From JABDPF01 sp036351575 (GTDB taxonomy: Bacteria > Pseudomonadota > Gammaproteobacteria > Xanthomonadales > SZUA-36): 15,048 nucleotides of DNA. The notes beneath the pieces are model-generated. The model was not told the origin of the DNA and ran no database searches. It saw only the letters and a list, made by a program, of their open reading frames with translations. Below are positions 6,824 through 13,700 of the stretch, piece by piece (the first letter of the stretch is position 1; each line of letters opens with the position of its first letter). The stretch is from NCBI GenBank assembly GCA_036351575.1, contig JAZBPJ010000183.1, positions 1-15,048 on the forward strand, read 5' to 3'. Both the position numbers and the translations under genes were made by a program.

Positions 6824-7221
6824 TCCGGTTTCGGCGGCTCCCACAACTCGACCCGGTTGCCGTCCGGATCGACGAACCAGCCGAAGCGGCCGTAGTCGGC
6901 TTCTTCACGGTTGTCGAGCACGACGGCTCCGCCCGCCGCGACATTTTCCAGCGCCGCATCCAGGTCATCCACCACCAGGTTGATCATGTGCTTTTGCCCG
7001 GACGTGCCGAAATACTCGGTTGCGGACTCGAACGCACTCCATACCGTGAAAGAACCCCGGGGCATTTCCAGCGGTGAGAAACTGGTGCCGTGCGCCTCAC
7101 CCCAGGACTCGATCTCGAAACCCAGGCTGTTGGCGTACCATTCGGCCAGTTTCGCCGGGTCCTTTGAGCGGAAAAAGATTCCGCCGACACCCAGAACACG
7201 TCCCCTGTTGTTTTCGTTCAT
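6820..7221 (-). CDS. VOC-fold protein (glyoxalase/bleomycin-resistance superfamily)
   Basis: This 133-residue protein has two babb-b modules of the vicinal oxygen chelate fold: residues 8-62 (VGGIFFRSKDPAKLAEWYANSLGFEI...) and 78-128 (HMINLVVDDLDAALENVAAGGA...FGWFVDPDGNRVELWEPP). Of the usual metal-ligand positions only E125 is evident. The first-strand and second-module histidines of glyoxalase I are not found at their expected places (GGIFF and INLVV). A non-metal or different-metal function is therefore likely, and no substrate can be named. The ATG at 7221 follows a GGGAGT ribosome-binding site. It heads a two-gene unit with slyX. A GATAAT about 24 bases upstream may be its -10, without a good -35. 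Confidence 0.88.
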   Translation of the reverse strand: MNENNRGRVLGVGGIFFRSKDPAKLAEWYANSLGFEIESWGEAHGTSFSPLEMPRGSFTVWSAFESATEYFGTSGQKHMINLVVDDLDAALENVAAGGAVVLDNREEADYGRFGWFVDPDGNRVELWEPPKPE

Positions 7222-7249
7222 CTCATACTCCCGGTTTGCGATTATCTTA

Positions 7250-7259
7250 ACCTAGGTTG
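7250..7259. repeat. 10-bp perfect palindrome upstream of the VOC gene
   Basis: AACCTAGGTT lies just upstream of the candidate GATAAT -10 of the VOC-slyX unit. It could be an operator but has no known match that I can name. Confidence 0.25.
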
Positions 7260-7314
7260 GAGGGACGAGACCCTTCTCCGTGCCGCTTGCGGGGAAATGT
7301 GCGTTCTGGAGGAG

Positions 7315-7428
7315 ATCCCGGATAAGCGCTACGCGCTTTCCGGGATGACGTTCCATTATTACCGTCATCCTGAACTTGATTCAGGATCTTCTCAGGCGCG
7401 GGGGAAGATCCCGGCTTTAAAGCGGATC
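7315..7428. repeat. Cluster of three intergenic palindromes
   Basis: This fills most of the 7222-7445 gap between the VOC gene and metF; no gene is supported there. Palindrome 1 (7315-7346) pairs ATCCCGGA and AAGCGC with GCGCTT and TCCGGGAT around TAC, with one bulged T. Palindrome 2 (7367-7387) is ATCCTGAA-cttga-TTCAGGAT. Palindrome 3 (7407-7428) joins GATCC with GGATC around GGCTTTAAAGC. The motif GATCCCGG recurs in 1 and 3, and GTCATCCTGAA followed by TTCAGGATC is a dispersed intergenic repeat type known in many proteobacteria. Palindrome 3 lies 18 bases past the metF stop but lacks a T-run. Confidence 0.6.
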
Positions 7429-7445
7429 AGATACCCACCAATGGC

Positions 7446-8282
7446 TCAGCCGCCCAGCCGCTCCCAGAGTTCCCGGCCGGCCTTCGCCCGGTTCAGGGTG
7501 TAGATATGAAGGCCCGGCGCACCGCCCTCCAGCAGGCGTTCGCAAAGCCGGGTGACAACGTCCAGCCCGAATGCCTGCAGGGCGCCCATGTCGTCCCCGA
7601 AACCTTCGAGCCGACGCCGGATCCACTGCGGAATTTCCGCGCCGCACATGTGGGAAAAGCGCGCCAGCTGACGGTAGTTGGTAATCGGCATGATCCCGGG
7701 CGTGACAGGAATGTCGATACCCGCTTTCTCGCAGTCATCGAGGAAGCGGAAATAAGCATCCGGGTTATAGAAGTACTGCGTGACGGCGCCGTCCGCCCCG
7801 GCATCGACTTTCTGCTTGAAGAACTTCATCTCGGAATCCGGTGAATCCGACTCGGGATGAAACTCGGGATAACAGGCCACTTCGATATGGAAGGCGCCGC
7901 CGAATTCCTTGCGGATGAACGCGACCAGTTCGTTGGCATACTGGAACGGCCCCGGGCCCTCCAGGCCGTCGGGCCGGTCACCGCGCAGCACGACCAGGCG
8001 GCCGATCCCGTTTTCGCGGTAACGTTCGAGCAGCCCCCTGAGCATCGCTTCACTCTGCGCCATGCAGGAAATATGGGGAGCGACCGGGATTCCCGTACGC
8101 CGGTCGAGGTTGAGCACGGTCTCACGGGTCGCGTCCAGAGTCGAACCACCGGCACCGAAGGTCACCGAGAAGTACTCCGGCGACAGTGCTTCGAGTTCCG
8201 TCAGCGTCGTGTTCAGCGCGTCCTTCTGCGCCGCGGTCCGCGGCGGAAAAAATTCAAATGAAATTCTGGGCTGTTCGGACAC
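7446..8282 (-). CDS. metF: 5,10-methylenetetrahydrofolate reductase
   Basis: This 278-residue FAD-dependent TIM-barrel enzyme reduces 5,10-methylene-THF to 5-methyl-THF, the methyl donor for methionine synthase. The N-terminal FEFFPPRT (residues 9-16) is diagnostic. It is followed by SVTFGAGGST (39-48), HISCM (70-74), the folate-binding aspartate region LRGDRPDG (D102), and GADGAVTQYFYN (Q169). The C-terminal half includes TPGIMPITNYRQL. Length is slightly shorter than E. coli MetF (296), but the core is complete. The start is a GTG at 8282 giving MSEQPRISFEFF, with a weak GGGAAA Shine-Dalgarno. It is the last gene of metK-ahcY-metF, 55 bases after ahcY, with a perfect 12-bp hairpin in the gap. 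Confidence 0.95.
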   Translation of the reverse strand: MSEQPRISFEFFPPRTAAQKDALNTTLTELEALSPEYFSVTFGAGGSTLDATRETVLNLDRRTGIPVAPHISCMAQSEAMLRGLLERYRENGIGRLVVLRGDRPDGLEGPGPFQYANELVAFIRKEFGGAFHIEVACYPEFHPESDSPDSEMKFFKQKVDAGADGAVTQYFYNPDAYFRFLDDCEKAGIDIPVTPGIMPITNYRQLARFSHMCGAEIPQWIRRRLEGFGDDMGALQAFGLDVVTRLCERLLEGGAPGLHIYTLNRAKAGRELWERLGG

Positions 8283-8301
8283 GTCGGTTTCCCGGAGCTG
8301 G

Positions 8302-8328
8302 TGCGGCGGCGGCAGCGCCGCCGCCGCA
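8302..8328. other. Intercistronic hairpin between ahcY and metF
   Basis: TGCGGCGGCGGC (8302-8313) pairs perfectly with GCCGCCGCCGCA (8317-8328) around a 3-base loop. It has no T-run on the minus strand, so it is more likely an mRNA-stability or partial read-through element than a full terminator. Confidence 0.55.
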
Positions 8329-8337
8329 ATTCAATCC

Positions 8338-9768
8338 TCAGTAGCGGTAGTGGTCCGGCTTGTAAGGGCCTTCCACCGTGACGCCGATGTAAGCGGCCTG
8401 CTTCTCGGTCAGCTCGGTCAGCGAAACGCCGATGCGCTCGAGGTGAAGGCGCGCGACTTTCTCGTCCAGGTGCTTGGGCAGCACGTAGACCTGGTGACCG
8501 TAACGACCGCCGTTGTTCCACAGTTCAATCTGCGCCAGCACCTGGTTGGTAAAGGAATTGGACATCACGAAACTCGGGTGACCGGTGGCGCAGCCGAGGT
8601 TCACGAGCCGGCCTTCCGCCAGCAGGGTAATGCGCTTGCCGTCCGGAAACTCGATCTGGTCGACCTGGGGCTTGACGTTTTCCCACTTGTACTTCTTGAG
8701 GCTGGCGACATCGATTTCGTTGTCGAAATGACCGATGTTGCAGACGATGGCCTGGTGCTTCATCGCGGCCATGTGCTCGTGCGTGATGACGTGGTAGTTG
8801 CCGGTGGCGGTCACGAAAATATCCGCCCTGGGGGCTGCTTCTTCCATGGTCACCACGCGGTAGCCCTCCATCGAAGCCTGCAGCGCACAGATCGGGTCGA
8901 TCTCGGTAATCCAGACCGTTGCGCCAAGGCCGCGCAGGGACTGGGCGCTGCCCTTGCCCACGTCGCCGTAACCGGCAACCAGGGCAATCTTGCCGGCCAC
9001 CATCACGTCGGTGGCGCGCTTGATGCCGTCGACCAGCGATTCGCGGCAGCCATACAGGTTGTCGAACTTGGACTTCGTCACCGAGTCGTTGACGTTGAAC
9101 GCGGGGAACGGAAGCTCGCCGTCCCGGGCCATCTGGTACAGCCGCTTTACGCCCGTGGTCGTTTCCTCGGTCACGCCCTGGATGTGGCTCAGCGCACGCG
9201 TGTACCAGCCGGGCCGGGTATCCAGCCGCTTGCGGATCGAGTTGAACAGCGCGATTTCTTCCTCGCTGCCGGGATTGTCCAGCACGGAAGGATCCTTTTC
9301 GGCCTTCGACCCCAGGTAGAGCAGCAGGGTCGCGTCGCCGCCATCATCGAGGATCATGTTGGCGAAGTCCTCGTCGCTTTCACCCGGTCCCCAGTTGAAA
9401 ATCTGGTGGGTGAACTCCCAGTACTCGTCCAGCGATTCGCCCTTGAAAGCAAACACCGGGGTTCCGCCCGCCGCGATCGCGGCCGCGGCGTGATCCTGCG
9501 TTGAGTAAATGTTGCAGGAAGCCCAGCGCACTTCGGCGCCGAGTTCTTTGAGCGTGTCGATCAGCATGGCCGTCTGGATGGTCATGTGCAGGCTGCCGGC
9601 GATGCGAGCGCCCTTGAGCGGCTGGCTGTCACCGTATTCCTCGCGCAAGGCCATCAGGCCGGGCATCTCGGCCTCGGCAATGGCCATTTCCTTGCGGCCA
9701 TAGTCCGCCAGGCTGATATCGGCAACGTGGTAGTCGCCGGTCTTCAAAGGTTCGATTACTGCATTCAT
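8338..9768 (-). CDS. ahcY: Adenosylhomocysteinase (S-adenosylhomocysteine hydrolase)
   Basis: This 476-residue cytosolic NAD-dependent enzyme splits S-adenosylhomocysteine into adenosine and homocysteine, relieving product inhibition of methyltransferases. Features seen are YHVADISLADYGRKEMAIAE (13-32), the catalytic segment NVNDSVTKSKFDN (K232, D236), and the Rossmann motif VAGYGDVGKGSAQSLRGLGA (NAD-binding glycines at 266-273). Further on come NLGCATGHPSFVMSNSFTNQVLAQIELW and the C-terminal KPDHYRY tail that reaches the neighbouring subunit. It is the longer bacterial form with an insertion in the substrate domain near residues 150-190. A strong GGAGGAAAA ribosome-binding site precedes ATG 9768. 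It is the middle gene of the metK-ahcY-metF operon, 29 bases after metK. Confidence 0.97.
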   Translation of the reverse strand: MNAVIEPLKTGDYHVADISLADYGRKEMAIAEAEMPGLMALREEYGDSQPLKGARIAGSLHMTIQTAMLIDTLKELGAEVRWASCNIYSTQDHAAAAIAAGGTPVFAFKGESLDEYWEFTHQIFNWGPGESDEDFANMILDDGGDATLLLYLGSKAEKDPSVLDNPGSEEEIALFNSIRKRLDTRPGWYTRALSHIQGVTEETTTGVKRLYQMARDGELPFPAFNVNDSVTKSKFDNLYGCRESLVDGIKRATDVMVAGKIALVAGYGDVGKGSAQSLRGLGATVWITEIDPICALQASMEGYRVVTMEEAAPRADIFVTATGNYHVITHEHMAAMKHQAIVCNIGHFDNEIDVASLKKYKWENVKPQVDQIEFPDGKRITLLAEGRLVNLGCATGHPSFVMSNSFTNQVLAQIELWNNGGRYGHQVYVLPKHLDEKVARLHLERIGVSLTELTEKQAAYIGVTVEGPYKPDHYRY

Positions 9769-9797
9769 TGGAATTTTCCTCCGGAATTCGTTTGCGC

Positions 9798-10961
9798 TTA
9801 CAGGCCTGCAGCGTCGCGCAGGCGCTCGGCGTGATCGGTGTCTTCCCAGCGCACTCCGAGGTCCTCACGGCCCATGTGGCCGTATCTCGCCAGCGGAAGG
9901 TACATCGGTTTGATCAGGTCCAGCGTCTGGTTAATGAAATAGGGTCGAAGATCGAACTCCTCGCGCACGATTCGCTCGATGGCCGTAACGGGGACTTTCT
10001 CGGTGCCAAACGTCTCGACGCTAACCGAGGTCGGTTCAGCGACGCCGATTGCATAGGACACCTGGATTTCGACGCGGTCGGCCAGGCCGGCGGCGACGAG
10101 GTTCTTGGCGACGTAACGGCAGGCATAGGCAGCCGAACGATCCACCTTCGAAGGATCCTTGCCGGAGAATGCGCCGCCGCCGTGGCGCGCGATACCGCCG
10201 TAGGTATCGACGATGATTTTGCGCCCGGTCACGCCGCAGTCACCCACCGGGCCGCCGGTCACGAAGGCGCCGGTCGGGTTGATGTGATACTTCGTATTGC
10301 CATCCAGCCATTCCGCGGGCAGCACAGGCTTGATGATTTCGTCCATCACCAGTTCACGCAGTTCAGGTTGCGTGGACTCGGCGCTGTGCTGGGTCGAGAG
10401 CACCACGGCCTCGATCCCGACCGGCCGGCCGTCTTCGTAACGAAACGTCACCTGGCTCTTGGCGTCGGGCCGCAGATGATGGCGGCCGTCATCCGTCGTG
10501 CGGCGCACGAGGCTCTGACGCTTGACCAGCTCGTGAGCGTAATAAATCGGCGCGGGCATCAACACGTCGGTTTCGTTGGTGGCGTAACCGAACATCAGTC
10601 CCTGGTCGCCGGCGCCCTGGTCCTCGGGCCGCTCCCGGGAAACGCCCTGGTTGATATCGGAGGACTGCTTGCCGATGATATTCATCACGGCGCAGGTGTG
10701 CCCGTCAAAGCCGACTTCGGACGAGTCGTAACCGATATCGACGATCACCTTGCGGATGATCTCTTCAAGGTCCACCCAGGCTTCCGTGGTGATTTCGCCG
10801 CCCACGATGGCGACGCCCGTCTTGATAAAGGTCTCGCATGCCACGTGTGCTTTTTTATCCTCGGCCAGGATGGCGTCCAGCACGGCGTCCGAGATCTGGT
10901 CGGCGACCTTGTCGGGGTGCCCCTCGGATACCGATTCGGAGGTGAACAAATAGCTGCTCAT
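9798..10961 (-). CDS. metK: Methionine adenosyltransferase (S-adenosylmethionine synthetase)
   Basis: This 387-residue enzyme makes S-adenosylmethionine from ATP and methionine in the cytoplasm. The N-terminal TSESVSEGHPDKVADQISDA carries the catalytic H15 and the magnesium ligand D17. The ATP-binding GAGDQG is at 116-121. The phosphate loop GGGAFSGKDPSKVDRSAAY starts at 261. The C-terminal GHMGRE...WEDTD is typical. Length equals the family norm (384 in E. coli). ATG 10961 follows AGAGGAAA by seven bases. It is the first gene of the operon, with a mapped-by-eye promoter at 11088-11116 and a leader of about 120 nt that can form two hairpins. This suggests control by both a DNA-binding regulator and the leader RNA. 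Confidence 0.97.
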   Translation of the reverse strand: MSSYLFTSESVSEGHPDKVADQISDAVLDAILAEDKKAHVACETFIKTGVAIVGGEITTEAWVDLEEIIRKVIVDIGYDSSEVGFDGHTCAVMNIIGKQSSDINQGVSRERPEDQGAGDQGLMFGYATNETDVLMPAPIYYAHELVKRQSLVRRTTDDGRHHLRPDAKSQVTFRYEDGRPVGIEAVVLSTQHSAESTQPELRELVMDEIIKPVLPAEWLDGNTKYHINPTGAFVTGGPVGDCGVTGRKIIVDTYGGIARHGGGAFSGKDPSKVDRSAAYACRYVAKNLVAAGLADRVEIQVSYAIGVAEPTSVSVETFGTEKVPVTAIERIVREEFDLRPYFINQTLDLIKPMYLPLARYGHMGREDLGVRWEDTDHAERLRDAAGL

Positions 10962-10978
10962 GGTTCATTTCCTCTTGT

Positions 10979-10997
10979 GGCCGGCAGTCGCCCGGCC
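10979..10997 (-). promoter_or_regulatory. RBS-proximal hairpin in the metK leader
   Basis: GGCCGG and CCGGCC (10979-10984 and 10992-10997) pair perfectly around a 7-base loop, starting about eleven bases before the metK AGAGG element. The loop contains GACTG on the RNA strand, complementary to CAGTC at the 5' side of the leader, so a pseudoknot is possible. Its function is unproven. Confidence 0.4.
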
Positions 10998-11007
10998 CGA
11001 TCAACAT

Positions 11008-11038
11008 AAAAAACGGCACCGTCGCGATGGGCGGCGCC
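11008..11038 (-). terminator. Terminator-like hairpin in the metK leader (possible attenuator)
   Basis: On the minus strand GGCGCCG pairs with CGGTGCC (one G-U) around a 10-base loop. After one further G comes a run of six Ts. It lies between the metK promoter and its start codon, about 47 bases before the ATG. A terminator there would control operon expression, though the 10-base loop makes it only moderately stable. It does not fit a SAM riboswitch class that I recognise. Confidence 0.45.
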
Positions 11039-11071
11039 ATGAGACTGAAACCAGTCAATACATCTTTCAAT

Positions 11072-11091
11072 CAAGATATAGAGATATATTG
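11072..11091. promoter_or_regulatory. Near-palindromic operator overlapping the metK -10
   Basis: CAAGATATAGAGATATATTG is a dyad of the form CAAnATAT-N4-ATATnTTG. It overlaps the -10 box and predicted start of the metK promoter, the ideal place for a repressor. By function and position it could be the target of an ArsR-type S-adenosylhomocysteine-responsive regulator (SahR), known to control ahcY and metK in some proteobacteria. I cannot confirm the exact motif from memory. Confidence 0.5.
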
Positions 11092-11116
11092 TAGCGGAAA
11101 CAACCCTTCATGGCAA
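11088..11116 (-). promoter_or_regulatory. Sigma-70 promoter of the metK-ahcY-metF operon
   Basis: On the minus strand, TTGCCA (11116-11111) and TACAAT (11093-11088) are separated by exactly 17 bases. Each box matches the consensus at five of six positions. The predicted start is near 11081, giving a leader of about 120 nt. Confidence 0.75.
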
Positions 11117-11127
11117 AGCATTCGATT

Positions 11128-11137
11128 GACATATGTC
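11128..11137. promoter_or_regulatory. 10-bp palindrome in the metK-nhaB intergenic region
   Basis: GACATATGTC is a perfect dyad about 70 bases upstream of nhaB and just upstream of the metK -35. The preceding bases form TTGACA, but no -10 lies at the right distance for nhaB; TAGAAT at 11163-11168 is too far. It may be a regulator site. Confidence 0.25.
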
Positions 11138-11207
11138 GCTGGCCGAGTGGCCGCTTTGAATCTAGAATTGACCAGCAAAGCGCCCACCCCGATCAACGAG
11201 AATCAAA

Positions 11208-12710
11208 ATGCACCGAACCATCGCCCAGGCGGCCGTAGACAATTTTCTTGGCAACGCCGCTTCCTGGTACAAGCTGACCATCGTTTTTTTCCTGCTGCTC
11301 AACCCCATCGTTATCGTTACGATGGGAACGTTCGTGGCGGGCTGGCTGCTGGTCGGCGAGTTCATTTTCTGCCTCGCCATGGCGCTCAAGTGCTACCCGC
11401 TGCAGCCCGGCGGTCTGCTGGCGATCGAGGCGGTGATCATCGGGCTCACATCGCCCGACACGGTGCTGCACGAGGCCGAGGCGAACTTCGAAGTCATCCT
11501 GTTGCTGATCTTCATGGTGGCCGGCATCTTCTTCCTGAAAGACCTGCTGCTGTACATCTTCACCAAGATCATGATCCGGGTCAGATCGAAGATCATGCTA
11601 TCCCTGATGTTCTCGTTCACGGCCGCGTTTCTGTCTGCTTTTCTCGATGCGCTGACGGTGACGGCCGTAATCATCACCGTGGCGGCCGGGCTGTTCGCCG
11701 TTTACCACAAGGTCACATCGGGCAAGGGCTTTGATGCCGACCATGACCACGCGGACGATACCGGTATCGGCGAAGAGACCCACTTTGACCTTCAGCAATT
11801 CCGCTCCTTCCTGCGCAACCTGATGATGCATGGCGCCGTGGGTACCGCCCTGGGCGGCGTCTGCACAATGGTAGGGGAACCGCAGAACCTGCTGATCGCC
11901 CAGGTGGCCGGATGGGAATTTATCGAGTTTTTCGTGCGCGTCGCCCCGGTGAGCATGCCCGTTCTGGCGGTAGGATTGCTGACCTGCGCAGCAGTCGAGA
12001 AGTTCAGGGTTCTGGGTTACGGGACGGAAATGCCGGAAGCCGCCCGGCGCATTCTCGAGGAATATGACCGGATCGAGGACGAGAAACGCACACAGCAGCA
12101 AAAAGCTGCCCTGGTGGTGCAGGCCCTGGTTGCGCTGTTCCTGATTGTCGCCCTGGCGTTTCACTGGGCCGAGGTGGGCCTGATCGGCCTCGCTGTCATC
12201 GTGCTGGCCACGGCGTTTACCGGGATCATCGAGGAGCATCGCCTCGGACACGCCTTTGAAGAAGCGCTGCCTTTCACCGCCCTGCTCGTCGTTTTCTTCG
12301 CCATCGTCGGCGTTATCCACGACCAGCACCTTTTCCGCCCGGTGATCGAGTACGTGTTCACCCTGCCCACGCACAGCCAGGTCCCGGTCTTCTTCCTGGC
12401 CAACGGCGCGCTCTCGGCGATCAGCGATAACGTCTTCGTCGCCACGGTGTACATCACGGAGGTCTACGAAGCCCTGCAGGCCGGCGAAATCACGCGCGAG
12501 CACTTTGACCTGCTGACCATCGCCATCAACACCGGCACGAACATTCCGTCCGTGGCCACACCGAACGGGCAGGCGGCCTTCCTGTTCCTGCTCACCTCCG
12601 CACTGGCCCCGGTGATCCGGCTGGGTTATGGCCGCATGGTCCTGCTGGCGCTGCCGTACACTCTCACGATGACGCTGACGGGCCTGCTGGCCACCATGTT
12701 CCTGCTATAG
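11208..12710 (+). CDS. nhaB: Na+/H+ antiporter NhaB
   Basis: This 500-residue inner-membrane antiporter expels sodium in exchange for protons, supporting pH and salt homeostasis. It resembles E. coli NhaB throughout. The opening NFLGNAASWYKL, then FVAGWLLVGEFIFCLAMALKCYPLQPGGLLAIEA (42-75), and RSKIMLSLMFSFTAAFLSAFLDALTVTAVII are near-signature. D147 in FLDALT corresponds to the aspartate shown to matter in Vibrio NhaB. About twelve hydrophobic segments are apparent. A cytoplasmic loop near residues 178-190 is rich in Asp and His (DADHDHADD), which may sense pH or ions; that is inference. ATG 11208 has a weak Shine-Dalgarno (CGAG). The gene is divergent from metK. A very stable palindrome follows 14 bases after the stop. 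Confidence 0.96.
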   Translation: MHRTIAQAAVDNFLGNAASWYKLTIVFFLLLNPIVIVTMGTFVAGWLLVGEFIFCLAMALKCYPLQPGGLLAIEAVIIGLTSPDTVLHEAEANFEVILLLIFMVAGIFFLKDLLLYIFTKIMIRVRSKIMLSLMFSFTAAFLSAFLDALTVTAVIITVAAGLFAVYHKVTSGKGFDADHDHADDTGIGEETHFDLQQFRSFLRNLMMHGAVGTALGGVCTMVGEPQNLLIAQVAGWEFIEFFVRVAPVSMPVLAVGLLTCAAVEKFRVLGYGTEMPEAARRILEEYDRIEDEKRTQQQKAALVVQALVALFLIVALAFHWAEVGLIGLAVIVLATAFTGIIEEHRLGHAFEEALPFTALLVVFFAIVGVIHDQHLFRPVIEYVFTLPTHSQVPVFFLANGALSAISDNVFVATVYITEVYEALQAGEITREHFDLLTIAINTGTNIPSVATPNGQAAFLFLLTSALAPVIRLGYGRMVLLALPYTLTMTLTGLLATMFLL

Positions 12711-12724
12711 AACCTCGAGAACCT

Positions 12725-12762
12725 GGGGCCGGATACACAATTTCAATTGTGTATCCGGCCCC
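12725..12762. repeat. Long REP-like palindrome after nhaB
   Basis: GGGGCCGGATACACAA (12725-12740) pairs perfectly with its complement at 12747-12762, a 16-bp stem around a TTTCAA loop. The next bases, GAAATTGACCCC, read on the other strand as GGGGTCAATTTC, a second GGGGTC head. That pattern (GGGG plus pyrimidine-C head on a stem) resembles REP elements linked to RAYT transposases. It lacks a proper T-run but may also end nhaB transcription and face the gloA end. Confidence 0.65.
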
Positions 12763-12795
12763 GAAATTGACCCCTAAGTTTCGTCCCGAATTCCC

Positions 12796-13215
12796 TTACC
12801 AGTCCCCCGAATTATCCATGGAGGCCCAGGGCTCTTTGAGCGGCCGTGGCTCACCTTTTTGCAGCAACTCGATCGAAATACCGTCGGGCGATCGCACGAA
12901 GGCCATGCGGCCATCGCGCGGCGGCCGGTTAATGACCACGCCGCCGTCAGCCAGTCGGCGGCAGGCCGCGTAGATATCCTCCACTTCGTAAGCCAGGTGT
13001 CCGAAATTGCGGCCGCCCGTGTACTCTTCCGGGTCCCAGTTGTACGTCAGCTCCACCTGCACATCCTCCTGCCCGGGCGCTGCGAGGAAAACGAGCGTGA
13101 AGCGCCCGGCCGGCACGTCTTTGCGCCTCACCTCGGTAAGCCCCAGCAAGTTGCAGTAGAATTCCAGCGAAGCGTCCAGGTCGGTGACCCGGACCATGGT
13201 ATGCAGATATTTCAC
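12796..13215 (-). CDS. gloA: Lactoylglutathione lyase (glyoxalase I)
   Basis: This 139-residue VOC enzyme turns the methylglyoxal-glutathione hemithioacetal into S-lactoylglutathione, the first step of methylglyoxal detoxification. All four metal ligands of bacterial GloA are in place: H5 (MKYLHTMVRV), E55 (VQVELTYNW), H73 (FGHLAYEV) and E116 (GISIELLQK). ELTYNW and the start LHTMVRVTDLDASLEFY closely parallel E. coli GloA. The start chosen is the GTG at 13215, because GGAGAA lies seven bases upstream and it gives the family N-terminus; a start at 13245 would add an unlikely ten residues and overlap the divergent gene. By analogy the metal is nickel or zinc. The C-terminus (PRPLKEPWASMDNSGDW) is slightly longer than in E. 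coli. Confidence 0.9.
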   Translation of the reverse strand: MKYLHTMVRVTDLDASLEFYCNLLGLTEVRRKDVPAGRFTLVFLAAPGQEDVQVELTYNWDPEEYTGGRNFGHLAYEVEDIYAACRRLADGGVVINRPPRDGRMAFVRSPDGISIELLQKGEPRPLKEPWASMDNSGDW

Positions 13216-13265
13216 GGCTTTTCTCCGATATGCAGGATGGAGCAAACCCTAACACGGATGACGTC

Positions 13266-13670
13266 ATGAACGACGAACCTGAAAGTCCGCGGGCCCGGCT
13301 GTTCCGCGATGCGGCGACCCTGCAGCTGAAACTGATCGCTGACGGCTTTCGCGACGCCCTGCTGATACCGATTTCTCTGGTAGCAGCGCTGATCGGCCTG
13401 GTGCGGGGCGGAGAAGACTGCGATCGCGAGTTTCGAGAGGTGCTCAAGCTGGGGCGCCGCAGCGAACGGTGGATCAACCTGTTCGGGCATCAGCGGCCTC
13501 TCGGCGTGGGCAACCCGGCCGGGTCGATGGACAGAATTCTCGAGCAGGTCGAAACGATCGTGGTCGAACAATACCGGAAGGGGAACAGCGCCGCCGAGGC
13601 CCGGGAAGCGGTTAACAAGGCGGTTGAAAAGATATCTTCAAAAAACAAGAGTTCAACTGACCCGCAATAA
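13266..13670 (+). CDS. Unrecognised small protein with one predicted membrane segment
   Basis: This 134-residue protein matches no family I can name. An acidic N-terminus precedes RLFRDAATLQLKLIADGFRD, then a hydrophobic stretch (residues 31-46, ALLIPISLVAALIGLV), then a charged, mostly helical region. A conserved-looking GRRSERWINLFGHQ is followed by a C-terminal helix EQVETIVVEQYRKGNSAAEAREAVNKAVEKI and a Ser/Lys-rich tail. This suggests a membrane-attached or membrane-associated helical protein. The frame opens at ATG 13230, but ATG 13266 is preferred: it clears the divergent gloA signals and has GGATG about six bases upstream. Codon use resembles the neighbours. It may share a regulatory region of under 50 bases with gloA. 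Confidence 0.7.
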   Translation: MNDEPESPRARLFRDAATLQLKLIADGFRDALLIPISLVAALIGLVRGGEDCDREFREVLKLGRRSERWINLFGHQRPLGVGNPAGSMDRILEQVETIVVEQYRKGNSAAEAREAVNKAVEKISSKNKSSTDPQ

Positions 13671-13700
13671 ACGCTTCGCTCTCGCGGACAACAAAAACCG

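Noticed and set aside
7315..7428. CRISPR-like array from three neighbouring palindromes
   Set aside because: The units differ in sequence and spacing, there are no identical direct repeats, and no cas genes are present.
8062..9504. A 480-codon open frame on the plus strand
   Set aside because: It lies wholly antisense to ahcY and metF, has no recognisable domains, and is explained by third-position GC bias in those two strongly supported genes.
9768..11009. A 413-codon open frame on the plus strand
   Set aside because: It is antisense to metK; metK has all its family motifs and a good ribosome-binding site, and the opposite frame shows only valine, histidine and glycine-rich filler typical of a shadow.
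10855..11070. Leader peptide in the metK 5' region (71-codon open frame on the minus strand)
   Set aside because: It starts at a TTG without a ribosome-binding site, runs into metK out of frame, and has no run of methionine codons that would suggest classical attenuation.
10962..11090. Known SAM or SAH riboswitch upstream of metK
   Set aside because: I looked for the conserved cores of the common SAM-I, SAM-II and SAH classes and did not find one; only generic hairpins are visible, so no known riboswitch is called.
11598..12503. A 301-codon open frame on the minus strand
   Set aside because: It is antisense to nhaB and very rich in charged and glutamine residues, as expected for the complement of a hydrophobic membrane protein gene.
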